From the NCBI GenBank assembly GCA_964486145.1, contig CAZAMT010000077.1, forward strand, positions 1 through 14,586: a stretch of 14,586 nt of DNA. The letters run 5' to 3'. The notes beneath the pieces were generated by a model. It saw only the letters and a program-made list of their open reading frames with translations. It searched no databases and was not told the DNA's origin. Shown here in pieces: positions 1 through 6,301 of the stretch. Made by a program: the position numbers and the translations under genes. The stretch comes from CAZAMT01 sp964486145 (lineage in GTDB: Bacteria > Bacteroidota > Bacteroidia > Bacteroidales > JAAAOM01). Every line of letters begins with the position of its first letter. The stretch's first letter is position 1.

Positions 1-2
1 CA

Positions 3-107
3 TTTATTAATTCACAAATAAAATTTAAGCGTACTGAAGTATTTATAAAAGATGTTGACGAAATTGTTAATCTTAAAATGCTTATCCATGAATGTTCAGG
101 TTATTAA
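3..107 (+). CDS. C-terminal fragment of an unidentified protein, cut by the left edge
   Basis: An open frame enters from the left edge and ends at a TAA stop at 105-107, giving 34 visible residues ending in HECSGY. No stop interrupts it, whereas the other two forward frames hit stops within the first 20 bases. The composition (mixed charged and aliphatic residues, for example EVFIKDVDEIVNLKML) looks like real protein. I do not recognise the family, and 34 residues are too few to place it. It converges on cysK, and the hairpin at 116-141 lies between the two stops. It could be a chance open frame, so confidence is moderate. Confidence 0.5.
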   Translation, partial: FINSQIKFKRTEVFIKDVDEIVNLKMLIHECSGY

Positions 108-110
108 CAA

Positions 111-141
111 AAAAAATCCGTAACCAAAAAAGGATACGGAT
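111..141 (-). terminator. Intrinsic terminator of the cysE-cysK unit
   Basis: Read on the minus strand, a 7-bp stem ATCCGTA/TACGGAT is extended inside by one T-T mismatch and two C-G pairs around a T6 loop. It is followed directly by a run of Ts (plus-strand As at about 109-116). It lies 27 bases past the cysK stop. The U-tract fits minus-strand termination; in the plus direction there is no comparable T run, so it would be weak for the converging gene. Confidence 0.8.
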
Positions 142-167
142 ATGAATCAATCTGACTGGATTTTTAC

Positions 168-1076
168 CTAATACAATCCATCAATGGAAAGGTACCTTTC
201 CCCGGTATCGTAATTAAAACCAATAATTCTTTTTCCTTCAGGAATATTTTGAATTTCTTTAGCAATCGCGGCCAATGTAGCACCTGATGATATCCCTCCG
301 AACAGGCCTTCTTCTTTTGCAGCCCGCTGAGCATATTCAAATGCCTCTTCTTTGGTTACCTGAACTGTACCATCAAGAACCTCTACATGCAGGTTTTTTG
401 GTATAAAACCGGCGCCTATACCCTGTATCGGATGCGGGCCTGGTTTTCCTCCTCCAATTACCGGTGAATTTGCTGGTTCTACGGCTAAAACACGGACATT
501 GGGAAATTTCTCTTTCAATATTTCAGCAACACCTGAAATATGACCTCCCGTGCCAACCCCGGTAATCAAAAAATCAAATCCTTCCGGGAAATCTTTTACA
601 ATTTCCTGTGCAGTGGCTTCCCTGTGAATATTTACATTGGCAGCATTATCAAACTGAGAAGGCATCCATGCATTTGGGTTTGAATCAACAATCTGCTGTG
701 CTTTTTCAATAGCAGCTTTCATGCCACCTTCTTTAGGCGTTAATTCAAATTCAGCTCCATATGCCGCCATAAGTCTTCTTCTTTCAAGTGACATTGATTC
801 GGGCATTACCAGAATCAATTTATATTTTTTTACCGCAGCAACAATAGCCAATCCAATCCCTGTATTACCTGATGTAGGTTCTACAATGACTGATTTTTCA
901 TTGAGCATTCCTTTTTTTTCAGCATCTTCAACCATCGATAGTGCAATTCGATCTTTAATACTGCCACCCGGATTGGCCCTTTCCATTTTAATCCAAACTT
1001 CATGTTTTGGAAACAGATTACTAAGTTTTACATGCGGAGTATCACCTATGGTCTCCAGAATATTATTAAACTTCAT
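168..1076 (-). CDS. cysK: Cysteine synthase (O-acetylserine sulfhydrylase)
   Basis: A pyridoxal-phosphate enzyme that makes L-cysteine from O-acetylserine and sulfide, the last step of cysteine synthesis, in the cytoplasm. The 302-residue length is normal for the family. The PLP lysine is K41 in NPGGSIKDR. The substrate loop TSGNTG is at about 68-73, the glycine-rich phosphate-binding loop GVGTGGH near 173-179, and the SSGA segment near 263. The start MKFNNILETIGDTP matches the usual N-terminus of the family. It lies 55 bases downstream of cysE on the same strand, so the two are probably co-transcribed and end at the terminator at 111-141. A cystathionine beta-synthase-like role is less likely, because no extra heme or CBS domain is present. 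CysK versus CysM was judged on general similarity only. Confidence 0.95.
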   Translation of the reverse strand: MKFNNILETIGDTPHVKLSNLFPKHEVWIKMERANPGGSIKDRIALSMVEDAEKKGMLNEKSVIVEPTSGNTGIGLAIVAAVKKYKLILVMPESMSLERRRLMAAYGAEFELTPKEGGMKAAIEKAQQIVDSNPNAWMPSQFDNAANVNIHREATAQEIVKDFPEGFDFLITGVGTGGHISGVAEILKEKFPNVRVLAVEPANSPVIGGGKPGPHPIQGIGAGFIPKNLHVEVLDGTVQVTKEEAFEYAQRAAKEEGLFGGISSGATLAAIAKEIQNIPEGKRIIGFNYDTGERYLSIDGLY

Positions 1077-1131
1077 AAAATTATTATTTTGAATGGTTTA
1101 TATTTCCTATTTGATTAAGATCTAGATATCA

Positions 1132-1977
1132 TCAGATGACAAAATCTATGGGTTGTTTATAGCTTTTATCCCTGACTACTGTTTTACTTTCGTGATAAAC
1201 AACGGAATATGGATCAACGCTTTTCGTTAGCCAAACATTACCACCAATAACTGAATCATGGCCAACGATTGTATCCCCGCCTAAAATGCTGGTCCCTGAA
1301 TAAATAATAACTTTGTCTTCGATGGTTGGATGACGTTTAACATTCGCCATTTCTTTATTTACACAAATTGCTCCAAGGGTTACTCCCTGATAAATTTTTA
1401 CATTATCTCCAATCTCTGTCGTCTCTCCAATTACCACGCCTGTTCCATGGTCAATGAAAAAGTTTTTGCCTATTTTTGCACCCGGATGAATATCAATTCC
1501 TGTTTTACTATGAGCATATTCAGACATAATTCTAGGCAAAAACGGAATATTTAATTTGTACAGTTCATGTGCCAATCGATACACGGTGGTGCTGTAAAAA
1601 CCGGGATAGTATATAATAACTCCTTCCAACGATCGGGCCGCGGGGTCAAACTCAAGAAATGATTTAGCATCTGCAATCAGGCTGTTATAAACATTTGGGA
1701 TTTTCGAAAAGAAGGCATCTGTCAATTCTTCAATAGGTGCTTTTAGATATTTCACCTGCCGGTTTAAAAGATCTTTAAAGTTAATCCGCAGTTGCAAAAG
1801 ATTTAATTCAACCTGTGCTTCCACACATTCCCGATCGGCTTTGATCGGAAACAGGAAATTTACAATATCATCAACAAATTTATGAGAATTGGCAATTGGT
1901 GGAACTTCCTTGCGAAAGCTTAAATATTGTTGGTACAAATATGATGGGAAATCTTCTATACTGGTATTGGATTTCAT
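1132..1977 (-). CDS. cysE: Serine O-acetyltransferase
   Basis: Transfers acetyl from acetyl-CoA to L-serine to give O-acetylserine, the committed step toward cysteine. The 281-residue protein has a helical N-terminal half (about 1-140) and a left-handed beta-helix of hexapeptide repeats (about 160-255). Visible catalytic-region motifs include DIHPGAKIGKNFFIDHGTG and VVIGETTEIGDNVKIYQGVTLG. The next gene is cysK, which uses its product. The last residues are Asp-Phe-Val-Ile; a C-terminal isoleucine is the known anchor that lets serine acetyltransferase insert its tail into CysK to form the cysteine synthase complex. The start at 1977 (MKSNTSIED) is the first in-frame ATG. I see no convincing Bacteroidetes-type promoter in the 160-base gap upstream, so it may be read from proC. 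Confidence 0.94.
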   Translation of the reverse strand: MKSNTSIEDFPSYLYQQYLSFRKEVPPIANSHKFVDDIVNFLFPIKADRECVEAQVELNLLQLRINFKDLLNRQVKYLKAPIEELTDAFFSKIPNVYNSLIADAKSFLEFDPAARSLEGVIIYYPGFYSTTVYRLAHELYKLNIPFLPRIMSEYAHSKTGIDIHPGAKIGKNFFIDHGTGVVIGETTEIGDNVKIYQGVTLGAICVNKEMANVKRHPTIEDKVIIYSGTSILGGDTIVGHDSVIGGNVWLTKSVDPYSVVYHESKTVVRDKSYKQPIDFVI

Positions 1978-2137
1978 GGTATTAATAATTAAACGGTTTT
2001 GCGATACGCTTGATTTTAAGTATGTTATTACTTTGTAAATTTGAAATTTCCGAATTCATGTTTAATGATTGAAATGCTTCAGTCATCATAACCCACTAAC
2101 AATGCAGCATGCACGATGTTTACAAAAATGGCACTAT

Positions 2138-2974
2138 TTATTTTTTATTTTTCTCTGATAATTTTTCCAGTTTGTTGTAAGAAGAAAGAAGACCTTTGAT
2201 AACAGCAGAGCTTAAACCCTGATGTTCCATCTCGTTTAACCCGGAAATGGTTATTCCGCGGGGAGTGGTAACCTTGTCAATTTCTCTTTCAGGGTGATTG
2301 CCGCTTTGAAGAATTAAATTGGAAGCACCTTTGATTGTTTGAGCTGTTATCAGTTGTGACACCTCTGAACCAAAGCCAATTTCAATGCCCCCCTGGGACA
2401 TGGCCCGCATGAAACGAAGAACGAATGCAATACCACAAGCACCTACAACTGTTGCAGCACCCATGAGTTCCTCCGCAATAACCCTGGTCATACCAAGCTG
2501 GTTAAAAAAATCAATAATATCATCCAAATGGCCATTATCTCCATCGGAGGCAATACACGTCATTGATTCACGAATTGCAACGGCAGTATTTGGCATGGCC
2601 CGATACACCGGTATATTGCCAATTACATCCGTAATACTTTGTATTGATACTCCGCTTACCGTTGAAATAACAAGATGCTTTTCGGGGGTTAATTCCGCTT
2701 TAATTTCTTCAAGCAGTTCCAGAATATGGTGAGGTTTTACAGAAATAATAACAATTTCCGCATTTTTCACAGCCGCCAAATTATCCCTTGTAACCTCCAA
2801 CCCTTCTTTTTTTAAATCATCAAGTAAATGACTTCGCCTACGGGTGACGCAAATTTGAGAATGCTTATTAACCCTTGCTGCGATTAGACCTTTTGCAATT
2901 GAGGCCCCTAAATTTCCACCTCCCAATATGGCTATGTTGCGCTGTTTCACTTCGGTATATTTTAGTATTATCAT
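2138..2974 (-). CDS. proC: Pyrroline-5-carboxylate reductase
   Basis: Reduces 1-pyrroline-5-carboxylate to L-proline with NAD(P)H, the final step of proline synthesis. The N-terminal Rossmann motif is NIAILGGGNLGASIAKGL. VIISVKPHHI follows, then YRAMPNTAVAI, and the C-terminal dimerisation domain carries GACGIAFVLRFMRAMSQGG and TTPRGITISGLNEMEHQG. The longest frame begins at ATG 3004, but a TAnnTTTG element at 3011-3018 would put the transcript start almost on that codon, so I place the start at ATG 2974 (278 residues). A GTG at 2950 gives MKQRNIAILGGGN, which fits the family N-terminus even better (270 residues) and cannot be excluded. It is followed by cysE after about 160 bases without a clear terminator. 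Confidence 0.93.
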   Translation of the reverse strand: MIILKYTEVKQRNIAILGGGNLGASIAKGLIAARVNKHSQICVTRRRSHLLDDLKKEGLEVTRDNLAAVKNAEIVIISVKPHHILELLEEIKAELTPEKHLVISTVSGVSIQSITDVIGNIPVYRAMPNTAVAIRESMTCIASDGDNGHLDDIIDFFNQLGMTRVIAEELMGAATVVGACGIAFVLRFMRAMSQGGIEIGFGSEVSQLITAQTIKGASNLILQSGNHPEREIDKVTTPRGITISGLNEMEHQGLSSAVIKGLLSSYNKLEKLSEKNKK

Positions 2975-3010
2975 TTCAATCCGAGAAAATATGATATAAA
3001 TCATACACTA

Positions 3011-3018
3011 CAAATATA
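3011..3018 (-). promoter_or_regulatory. Candidate -7 element upstream of proC
   Basis: On the minus strand this reads TATATTTG, an exact fit to the Bacteroidetes -7 consensus TAnnTTTG. The nearest TTG triplets upstream are 15 and 24 bases away rather than 19-21, so the -33 part is poor. The predicted transcript start falls at about 3004-3006, which argues for a proC start downstream of 3004. Confidence 0.4.
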
Positions 3019-3146
3019 TCGATTTTAACCTGACAATGCCGGCAATAACACAGTCAAATTCGATTTGATATCACCATAAATGCAACTGCAACCCAAATTT
3101 TTAACTGATATTCAATTTATTAAGGGGATTCTTAAATTTAAAGAAT

Positions 3147-3174
3147 AAAAAAAAGGCCCCCGGGAGGGGACCTT
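3147..3174 (-). terminator. Intrinsic terminator of the repetitive small RNA
   Basis: On the minus strand, AAGGTCCCC pairs with GGGGGCCTT over 9 bp, including one U-G wobble, around a TCCC loop, followed by eight Ts. On the plus strand the wobble becomes a C-A mismatch and the sequence after the hairpin is CTTAATG rather than a T run. The structure is therefore directional and belongs to a minus-strand transcript. Confidence 0.85.
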
Positions 3175-3183
3175 CTTAATGAA

Positions 3184-3232
3184 ACTAACTAAAACTAACT
3201 ACTAACTAAAACTAACTACTAACTAAAACTAC
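3184..3232 (-). repeat. 17-nt tandem repeat, about 2.6 copies, inside the small RNA
   Basis: In minus-strand sense the unit is TTTAGTTAGTAGTTAGT. Two perfect full copies lie at 3211-3227 and 3194-3210, and a 10-base partial copy at 3184-3193. Five further bases of unit-like sequence lie at 3228-3232. Each unit is itself built of GTTAGT and TTAG sub-repeats. With no internal complementarity, this part should stay single-stranded in RNA, as a protein-binding or base-pairing platform would. The copies are identical. Confidence 0.9.
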
Positions 3233-3260
3233 AATTATGAACGTAAAATGTTTGATACTT

Positions 3261-3291
3261 CAAAAATAATTTGTTTTGAATTAACTTTCAA
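3261..3291 (-). promoter_or_regulatory. Promoter of the repetitive small RNA
   Basis: On the minus strand, a -33 TTG (3289-3291) is followed by exactly 20 bases and then TATTTTTG (3261-3268). This matches the Bacteroidetes primary sigma consensus (TTTG or TTG, 19-21 bases, TAnnTTTG). It is the best-spaced promoter I found in the window. Confidence 0.65.
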
Positions 3292-3445
3292 TAATCATAC
3301 CATTAAATAAACTTTAAATAATTTTTAATAAAAAAAATGAAAATGAAATTAATCTAAAGCAGGTTTAATTCCACCATCGGAGGAAAAATTTATAAAGTAT
3401 TTAAAAACAGTTTGTAGGGAAAATGGACTGTTACCTGATTTTGTA

Positions 3446-3453
3446 TATTTTTG
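3446..3453 (+). promoter_or_regulatory. Candidate -7 element for the ricT operon
   Basis: TATTTTTG fits TAnnTTTG and lies 43 bases before the ricT ATG, so a transcript would start near 3460. No TTTG or TTG is found at 19-21 bases upstream; the nearest TTTG is 31 bases away. Support is therefore from the -7 element and position only. Confidence 0.4.
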
Positions 3454-3496
3454 TTAAAAATACCTGGCATTCGTAGGATTAAAACCTTATACTTTG

Positions 3497-4654
3497 ATGC
3501 ACAAAAATAATTTATTGTTTCGGGGTAATTTCAATTCAGTTGATGTAGAAGATACATTGCAACCCCACGTTCATAAGGGAAACTGCAACAAATTAAATAT
3601 AAATAATTGGATAAGTAACCTTCCTGAAGGTGGTGTAATTTGTGAATATGTTGAAGTAAGATTTAAAAATACGCGAAAAGATTATTTCCGAAACGTCAAC
3701 CAGTTACTCCTGAAGGTGGGCGATTTGGTTGCTTTGGAAGCCAACCCGGGTCATGATATTGGTATTGTTAGTTTAACGGGCGATTTGGTTTATCATCAAA
3801 TGAAAAAAAATAACATCGACCATCAAAAAACCCAACTCCGGAAAGTTTATCGGAAAGCCAAAACTTCGGACCTTACTAAATGGCAGCAAGCCATAGAACT
3901 TGAACATAATACCATGCTTCGATCCCGAAAAATATCTGAGCAACTCAATCTTCACATGAAAATTGGTGATGTGGAATACCAGGGGGATCGCACCAAAGCC
4001 ATCTTTTATTATATTGCTGATGAACGGGTAGATTTTAGGCAACTCATAAAAAAGTTGGCCGATGAATTCAAGATTCGCATTGAAATGAAACAGATAGGTG
4101 CACGGCAGGAAGCAGGTCGAATTGGTGGAATTGGGAGTTGCGGCAGGGAATTATGTTGTTCAACCTGGATTACCAATTTTGTTTCGGTAACCACCAACGC
4201 AGCCCGCTACCAGGAAGTATCCCTGAACCCACAAAAACTGGCCGGACAATGCGGCAAACTGAAATGTTGCCTGAACTATGAGTTGGAATGCTATCTTGAT
4301 GCACTGGAGGGATTCCCATCAAAAGAAGTAATTCTTGAAACCAATACCGGGAGGGCCTTTTTCCAGAAATCAGATATTTACCGCCAATTGATGTGGTATT
4401 CATTCGATCCACAAAATATGGTGAACATGACAGCAGTGCCCGTTGAAAGAGTGCATGAAATAATTGCCCTGAATAAAAAAGGAATACACGTTGATGAACT
4501 TATTGAAACCGAAGAGAATATACTTCATCAATCATCGGATTACGCAAATGAAGTCGGGCAGGATAGTTTAACACGGTTTGATGATAAAAAAAAGCCAAAA
4601 AGAAAACACAAAAGAAAAAAGAAATCCTTTTCAAAAAGAAACAATAAAAAATAA
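3497..4654 (+). CDS. ricT: RicT/YaaT-like PSP1-domain iron-sulfur protein
   Basis: Member of the PSP1/RicT family. In Bacillus subtilis RicT joins RicA and RicF in an iron-sulfur complex that affects RNA processing; the role in Bacteroidetes is not established. The PSP1 core (about 40-270) carries the cysteine clusters GSCGRELCC (C215, C220, C221) and GQCGKLKCCLNYELEC (C252, C257, C258, C265), which fit metal or cluster binding. The C-terminus, from about residue 362, is almost purely Lys/Arg (KKKPKRKHKRKKK), suggesting nucleic acid contact. I chose ATG 3497 (385 residues) over the in-frame TTG just before it. It opens the probable operon ricT-gldH-trmB-atl, with gldH 30 bases downstream. No ricA or ricF partner is in the window. 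Confidence 0.88.
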   Translation: MHKNNLLFRGNFNSVDVEDTLQPHVHKGNCNKLNINNWISNLPEGGVICEYVEVRFKNTRKDYFRNVNQLLLKVGDLVALEANPGHDIGIVSLTGDLVYHQMKKNNIDHQKTQLRKVYRKAKTSDLTKWQQAIELEHNTMLRSRKISEQLNLHMKIGDVEYQGDRTKAIFYYIADERVDFRQLIKKLADEFKIRIEMKQIGARQEAGRIGGIGSCGRELCCSTWITNFVSVTTNAARYQEVSLNPQKLAGQCGKLKCCLNYELECYLDALEGFPSKEVILETNTGRAFFQKSDIYRQLMWYSFDPQNMVNMTAVPVERVHEIIALNKKGIHVDELIETEENILHQSSDYANEVGQDSLTRFDDKKKPKRKHKRKKKSFSKRNNKK

Positions 4655-4684
4655 TTTATTAAGCACTTTATCAATTTAATACAT

Positions 4685-5176
4685 ATGAATGACATGAAAA
4701 TGCATTTTATTTTAAAACTCATGATACTGGCAACAATAATTGCAAGTTCCTGCAGCAGGAAAATTGAATATGAAGAATATGCTGAAATTCAGGATAATGC
4801 TTGGGAAATAAATGATATAAAAAGCTTTGATGTTCCCATACAAGATACCTCAAATGCATTTCATGTTTTTTTGATGCTAAGAAATAATGGTGAGTACCCC
4901 TGGAGAAATATCCACATGTTTGTTACAACCACATCGCCTGCAGGACACCAGGTTAAAGATACCGTTGAATATTACCTCGCAGATGAAATGGGTAAATGGC
5001 TGGGAAGCGGATGGGGGCATATCTGGACAAATCAACTGCCTTTTCGTTTAAATGTGCGATTTCCTCACAAGGGTATTTATAAATTTGATATTCAACATGG
5101 TATGAGAAATGAGGTGCTTCCCGGAATACTGGATGTAGGTGTAATGATTAAAAAATTGAAAACAAAAGAATCATAG
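4685..5176 (+). CDS. gldH: Gliding motility-type lipoprotein GldH
   Basis: A 163-residue protein recognised as GldH by its pattern and its place after ricT. It has a hydrophobic signal sequence (about 7-22) ending in IIASSC, where Cys23 would be the lipidated residue. Characteristic stretches are FHVFLMLRNNGEYPWRNIHMFV near 58-79 and the Trp/Gly-rich DEMGKWLGSGWGHIW near 100-115. In Flavobacterium GldH is needed for gliding and links to the type IX secretion machinery. In non-gliding Bacteroidales homologues are common and the role is unclear, so gliding should not be assumed. ATGs at 4694 and 4700 are alternative starts that keep the signal peptide. It lies 10 bases before trmB, within the same operon. 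Confidence 0.85.
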   Translation: MNDMKMHFILKLMILATIIASSCSRKIEYEEYAEIQDNAWEINDIKSFDVPIQDTSNAFHVFLMLRNNGEYPWRNIHMFVTTTSPAGHQVKDTVEYYLADEMGKWLGSGWGHIWTNQLPFRLNVRFPHKGIYKFDIQHGMRNEVLPGILDVGVMIKKLKTKES

Positions 5177-5186
5177 TTGAAAAAAA

Positions 5187-5894
5187 GTGGGGAGAAAAAA
5201 TAAGCTTAAGAAATTTCGGGAAATAGCCGAAATGGAAAATGTCATTCAACCATCATTTGAAGAGATATACCAAAAAAAACACCCATTATACGGCAAATGG
5301 AAATCTGATTTTTTCGGGAATGAAAATCCCATTATTCTGGAGCTAGGATGCGGAAAAGGCGAATATACCGTAGGACTTGCTTCCCGGTTTGTTGATAAAA
5401 ATTTTCTCGGAGTTGATATAAAAGGTGCACGTATTTGGGGTGGGGCAAATGATGCAATTAAACGCGGTTTAAAAAATGTCGGTTTCTTACGTACCCGCGT
5501 TGAATTCATTGATTCGTTTTTTGAACAAGAAGAAATTGAAGAAATATGGATCACATTTCCTGATCCCCAGTTAAAAAAACGAAGAAACAAAAAACGACTG
5601 ACAGGTTCACGTTTTTTGAATATTTACGGTGATTTTTTAAAACCCAATGGAATCATTCATCTGAAAACGGACAACGAAGCCTTGTTCGATTATACACGCC
5701 GGATAGCTGAATACAATGATTTACCGGTCTTGTTTGAAACTGCCGATTTGTATTCAACAGAAATGAAGAACGGAATCCTGTCAATTAAAACCTATTACGA
5801 AAAGCAATTTCTTAGTAAGGGAATGAACATACATTATCTGAAATTTTGCCTACCTCCAAATAAAATAATTCAGGAAATAAAAGACGATGAATGA
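5187..5894 (+). CDS. trmB: tRNA (guanine-46-N7)-methyltransferase
   Basis: Methylates N7 of G46 in the tRNA variable loop using S-adenosylmethionine. The 235 residues fit the family. SAM motif I is ILELGCGKGEYTVGLA (about 50-65), followed by NFLGVDIKGAR. The family signature WITFPDPQLKKRRNKKRLT lies near 122-140, and HLKTDNEALFDYT near 158-170. The start is a GTG at 5187: the resulting N-terminus MGRKNKLKKF closely resembles the conserved GKNKL-type start of Bacteroidetes TrmB, and the next ATG, at residue 16, would remove it. It begins 10 bases after gldH, and its stop overlaps the next gene by 8 bases. Confidence 0.94.
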   Translation: MGRKNKLKKFREIAEMENVIQPSFEEIYQKKHPLYGKWKSDFFGNENPIILELGCGKGEYTVGLASRFVDKNFLGVDIKGARIWGGANDAIKRGLKNVGFLRTRVEFIDSFFEQEEIEEIWITFPDPQLKKRRNKKRLTGSRFLNIYGDFLKPNGIIHLKTDNEALFDYTRRIAEYNDLPVLFETADLYSTEMKNGILSIKTYYEKQFLSKGMNIHYLKFCLPPNKIIQEIKDDE

Positions 5895-6222
5895 CAGTTT
5901 TTTTGAAAGGGTTTATGAAGTAGCCCGTTTAATCCCATACGGCAGGATAACATCATATGGTGCCATTGCCCGGTTTATTGGTTCTCCACAATCGGCACGC
6001 ATGGTTGGATGGGCGCTTAACAATTGCCACAACCTTGAAGAGTTTATACCAGCGCACAGGGTAGTTAACAGAAACGGAATGCTCACGGGAAAAAACCATT
6101 TTCGCACTCCTGATCTTATGCAGCAATTGCTCGAAAATGAAGGAATTAAAGTAGTTGATGACAAGGTAATTCACTTTGAATACCATTTCTGGGACCCATC
6201 TGCCCAAAGCGAAATGCACTGA
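5887..6222 (+). CDS. Alkyltransferase-like protein (MGMT-fold, no acceptor cysteine)
   Basis: A 111-residue stand-alone DNA-binding domain of the O6-alkylguanine-DNA alkyltransferase fold. Alkyltransferases carry PCHR with the acceptor cysteine; here the motif is IPAHRVVNRNG, with Ala56 in that place, so it cannot accept alkyl groups. The DNA-recognition helix with the arginine finger is visible in SARMVGWALNN (R38). Known alkyltransferase-like proteins bind O6-alkylguanine in DNA and flag it for nucleotide excision repair; that role here is inferred. The ATG lies inside the end of trmB (8-base overlap), so translational coupling is likely. Many Bacteroidetes proteins of this family have Ala here (from memory). 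Confidence 0.88.
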   Translation: MNDSFFERVYEVARLIPYGRITSYGAIARFIGSPQSARMVGWALNNCHNLEEFIPAHRVVNRNGMLTGKNHFRTPDLMQQLLENEGIKVVDDKVIHFEYHFWDPSAQSEMH

Positions 6223-6241
6223 AATATTGAAGATGCATTTC
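6211..6241 (+). terminator. Inverted repeat across the end of the atl gene, weak terminator candidate
   Basis: Perfect 8-bp arms GAAATGCA (6211-6218) and TGCATTTC (6234-6241) flank a 15-base loop that contains the stop codon at 6220-6222. The right arm is followed by ATTTATACC rather than a clean T run, so termination would be partial. It lies at the expected boundary between the ricT operon and mrp. Confidence 0.4.
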
Positions 6242-6259
6242 ATTTATACCGTATTTATT

Positions 6260-6267
6260 TATATTTG
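6260..6267 (+). promoter_or_regulatory. Candidate -7 element for mrp-nfu
   Basis: TATATTTG is an exact fit to TAnnTTTG and lies 34 bases before the mrp start codon. A partial -33 match, TTTC, lies 18 bases upstream. A weak purine stretch AAGGGAA precedes the mrp ATG. Confidence 0.5.
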
Positions 6268-6301
6268 TAGATTAAATCTAATTAAAAATTAAGGGAATTT
6301 T

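Larger units (their letters stand above)
3147..3256 (-). ncRNA. Candidate repetitive small RNA, about 110 nt
   Basis: The minus strand has a complete stand-alone transcription unit: promoter elements at 3261-3291, a body of tandem UUAG-rich repeats (3184-3232), and a strong intrinsic terminator (3147-3174). No ATG occurs in the transcribed strand, and the repeats are full of TAG in all frames, so a peptide is very unlikely. The expected 5' end is about 3254-3256 and the 3' end about 3147. The layout resembles repetitive Bacteroides small RNAs reported to bind RRM-type RNA-binding proteins (the FopS family with RbpB, from memory, not checked). An alternative is an attenuated leader of proC, about 170 bases further on, but a second -7 element sits in between. 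The promoter and terminator evidence is strong; the function is inference. Confidence 0.65.
2975..3496. other. Long spacer between divergent proC and ricT
   Basis: About 500 A/T-rich bases with no credible protein gene. It holds, from left to right, a proC-proximal -7 element (3011-3018), a candidate minus-strand small RNA with its own terminator, repeats and promoter (3147-3291), and a -7 element ahead of ricT (3446-3453). The stretches 3019-3146 and 3292-3445 show nothing I can assign beyond low-complexity A/T sequence. Confidence 0.7.

Noticed and set aside
3179..3205. Plus-strand mini-ORF MKLTKTNY as a leader peptide
   Set aside because: It is formed by the repeat read in the antisense direction. 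The promoter and the directional terminator both point to minus-strand transcription, and no gene follows it closely on the plus strand.
3349..3453. Minus-strand open frame of 34 codons ending SSDGGIKPALD, possible remnant of a gene
   Set aside because: It has no start codon, is bounded upstream by a TAA, overlaps the ricT -7 element, and is short enough to arise by chance in A/T-rich DNA. I could not match it to a family.
3494..3496. TTG as the start of ricT
   Set aside because: An ATG follows immediately and adds or removes only one residue, so the ATG is the simpler choice.
3717..3792. Duplicated GGGCGATTTGGTT in ricT as a mobile or slipped repeat
   Set aside because: It is a 13-base in-frame match encoding GDLV twice, best explained by protein sequence and codon use.
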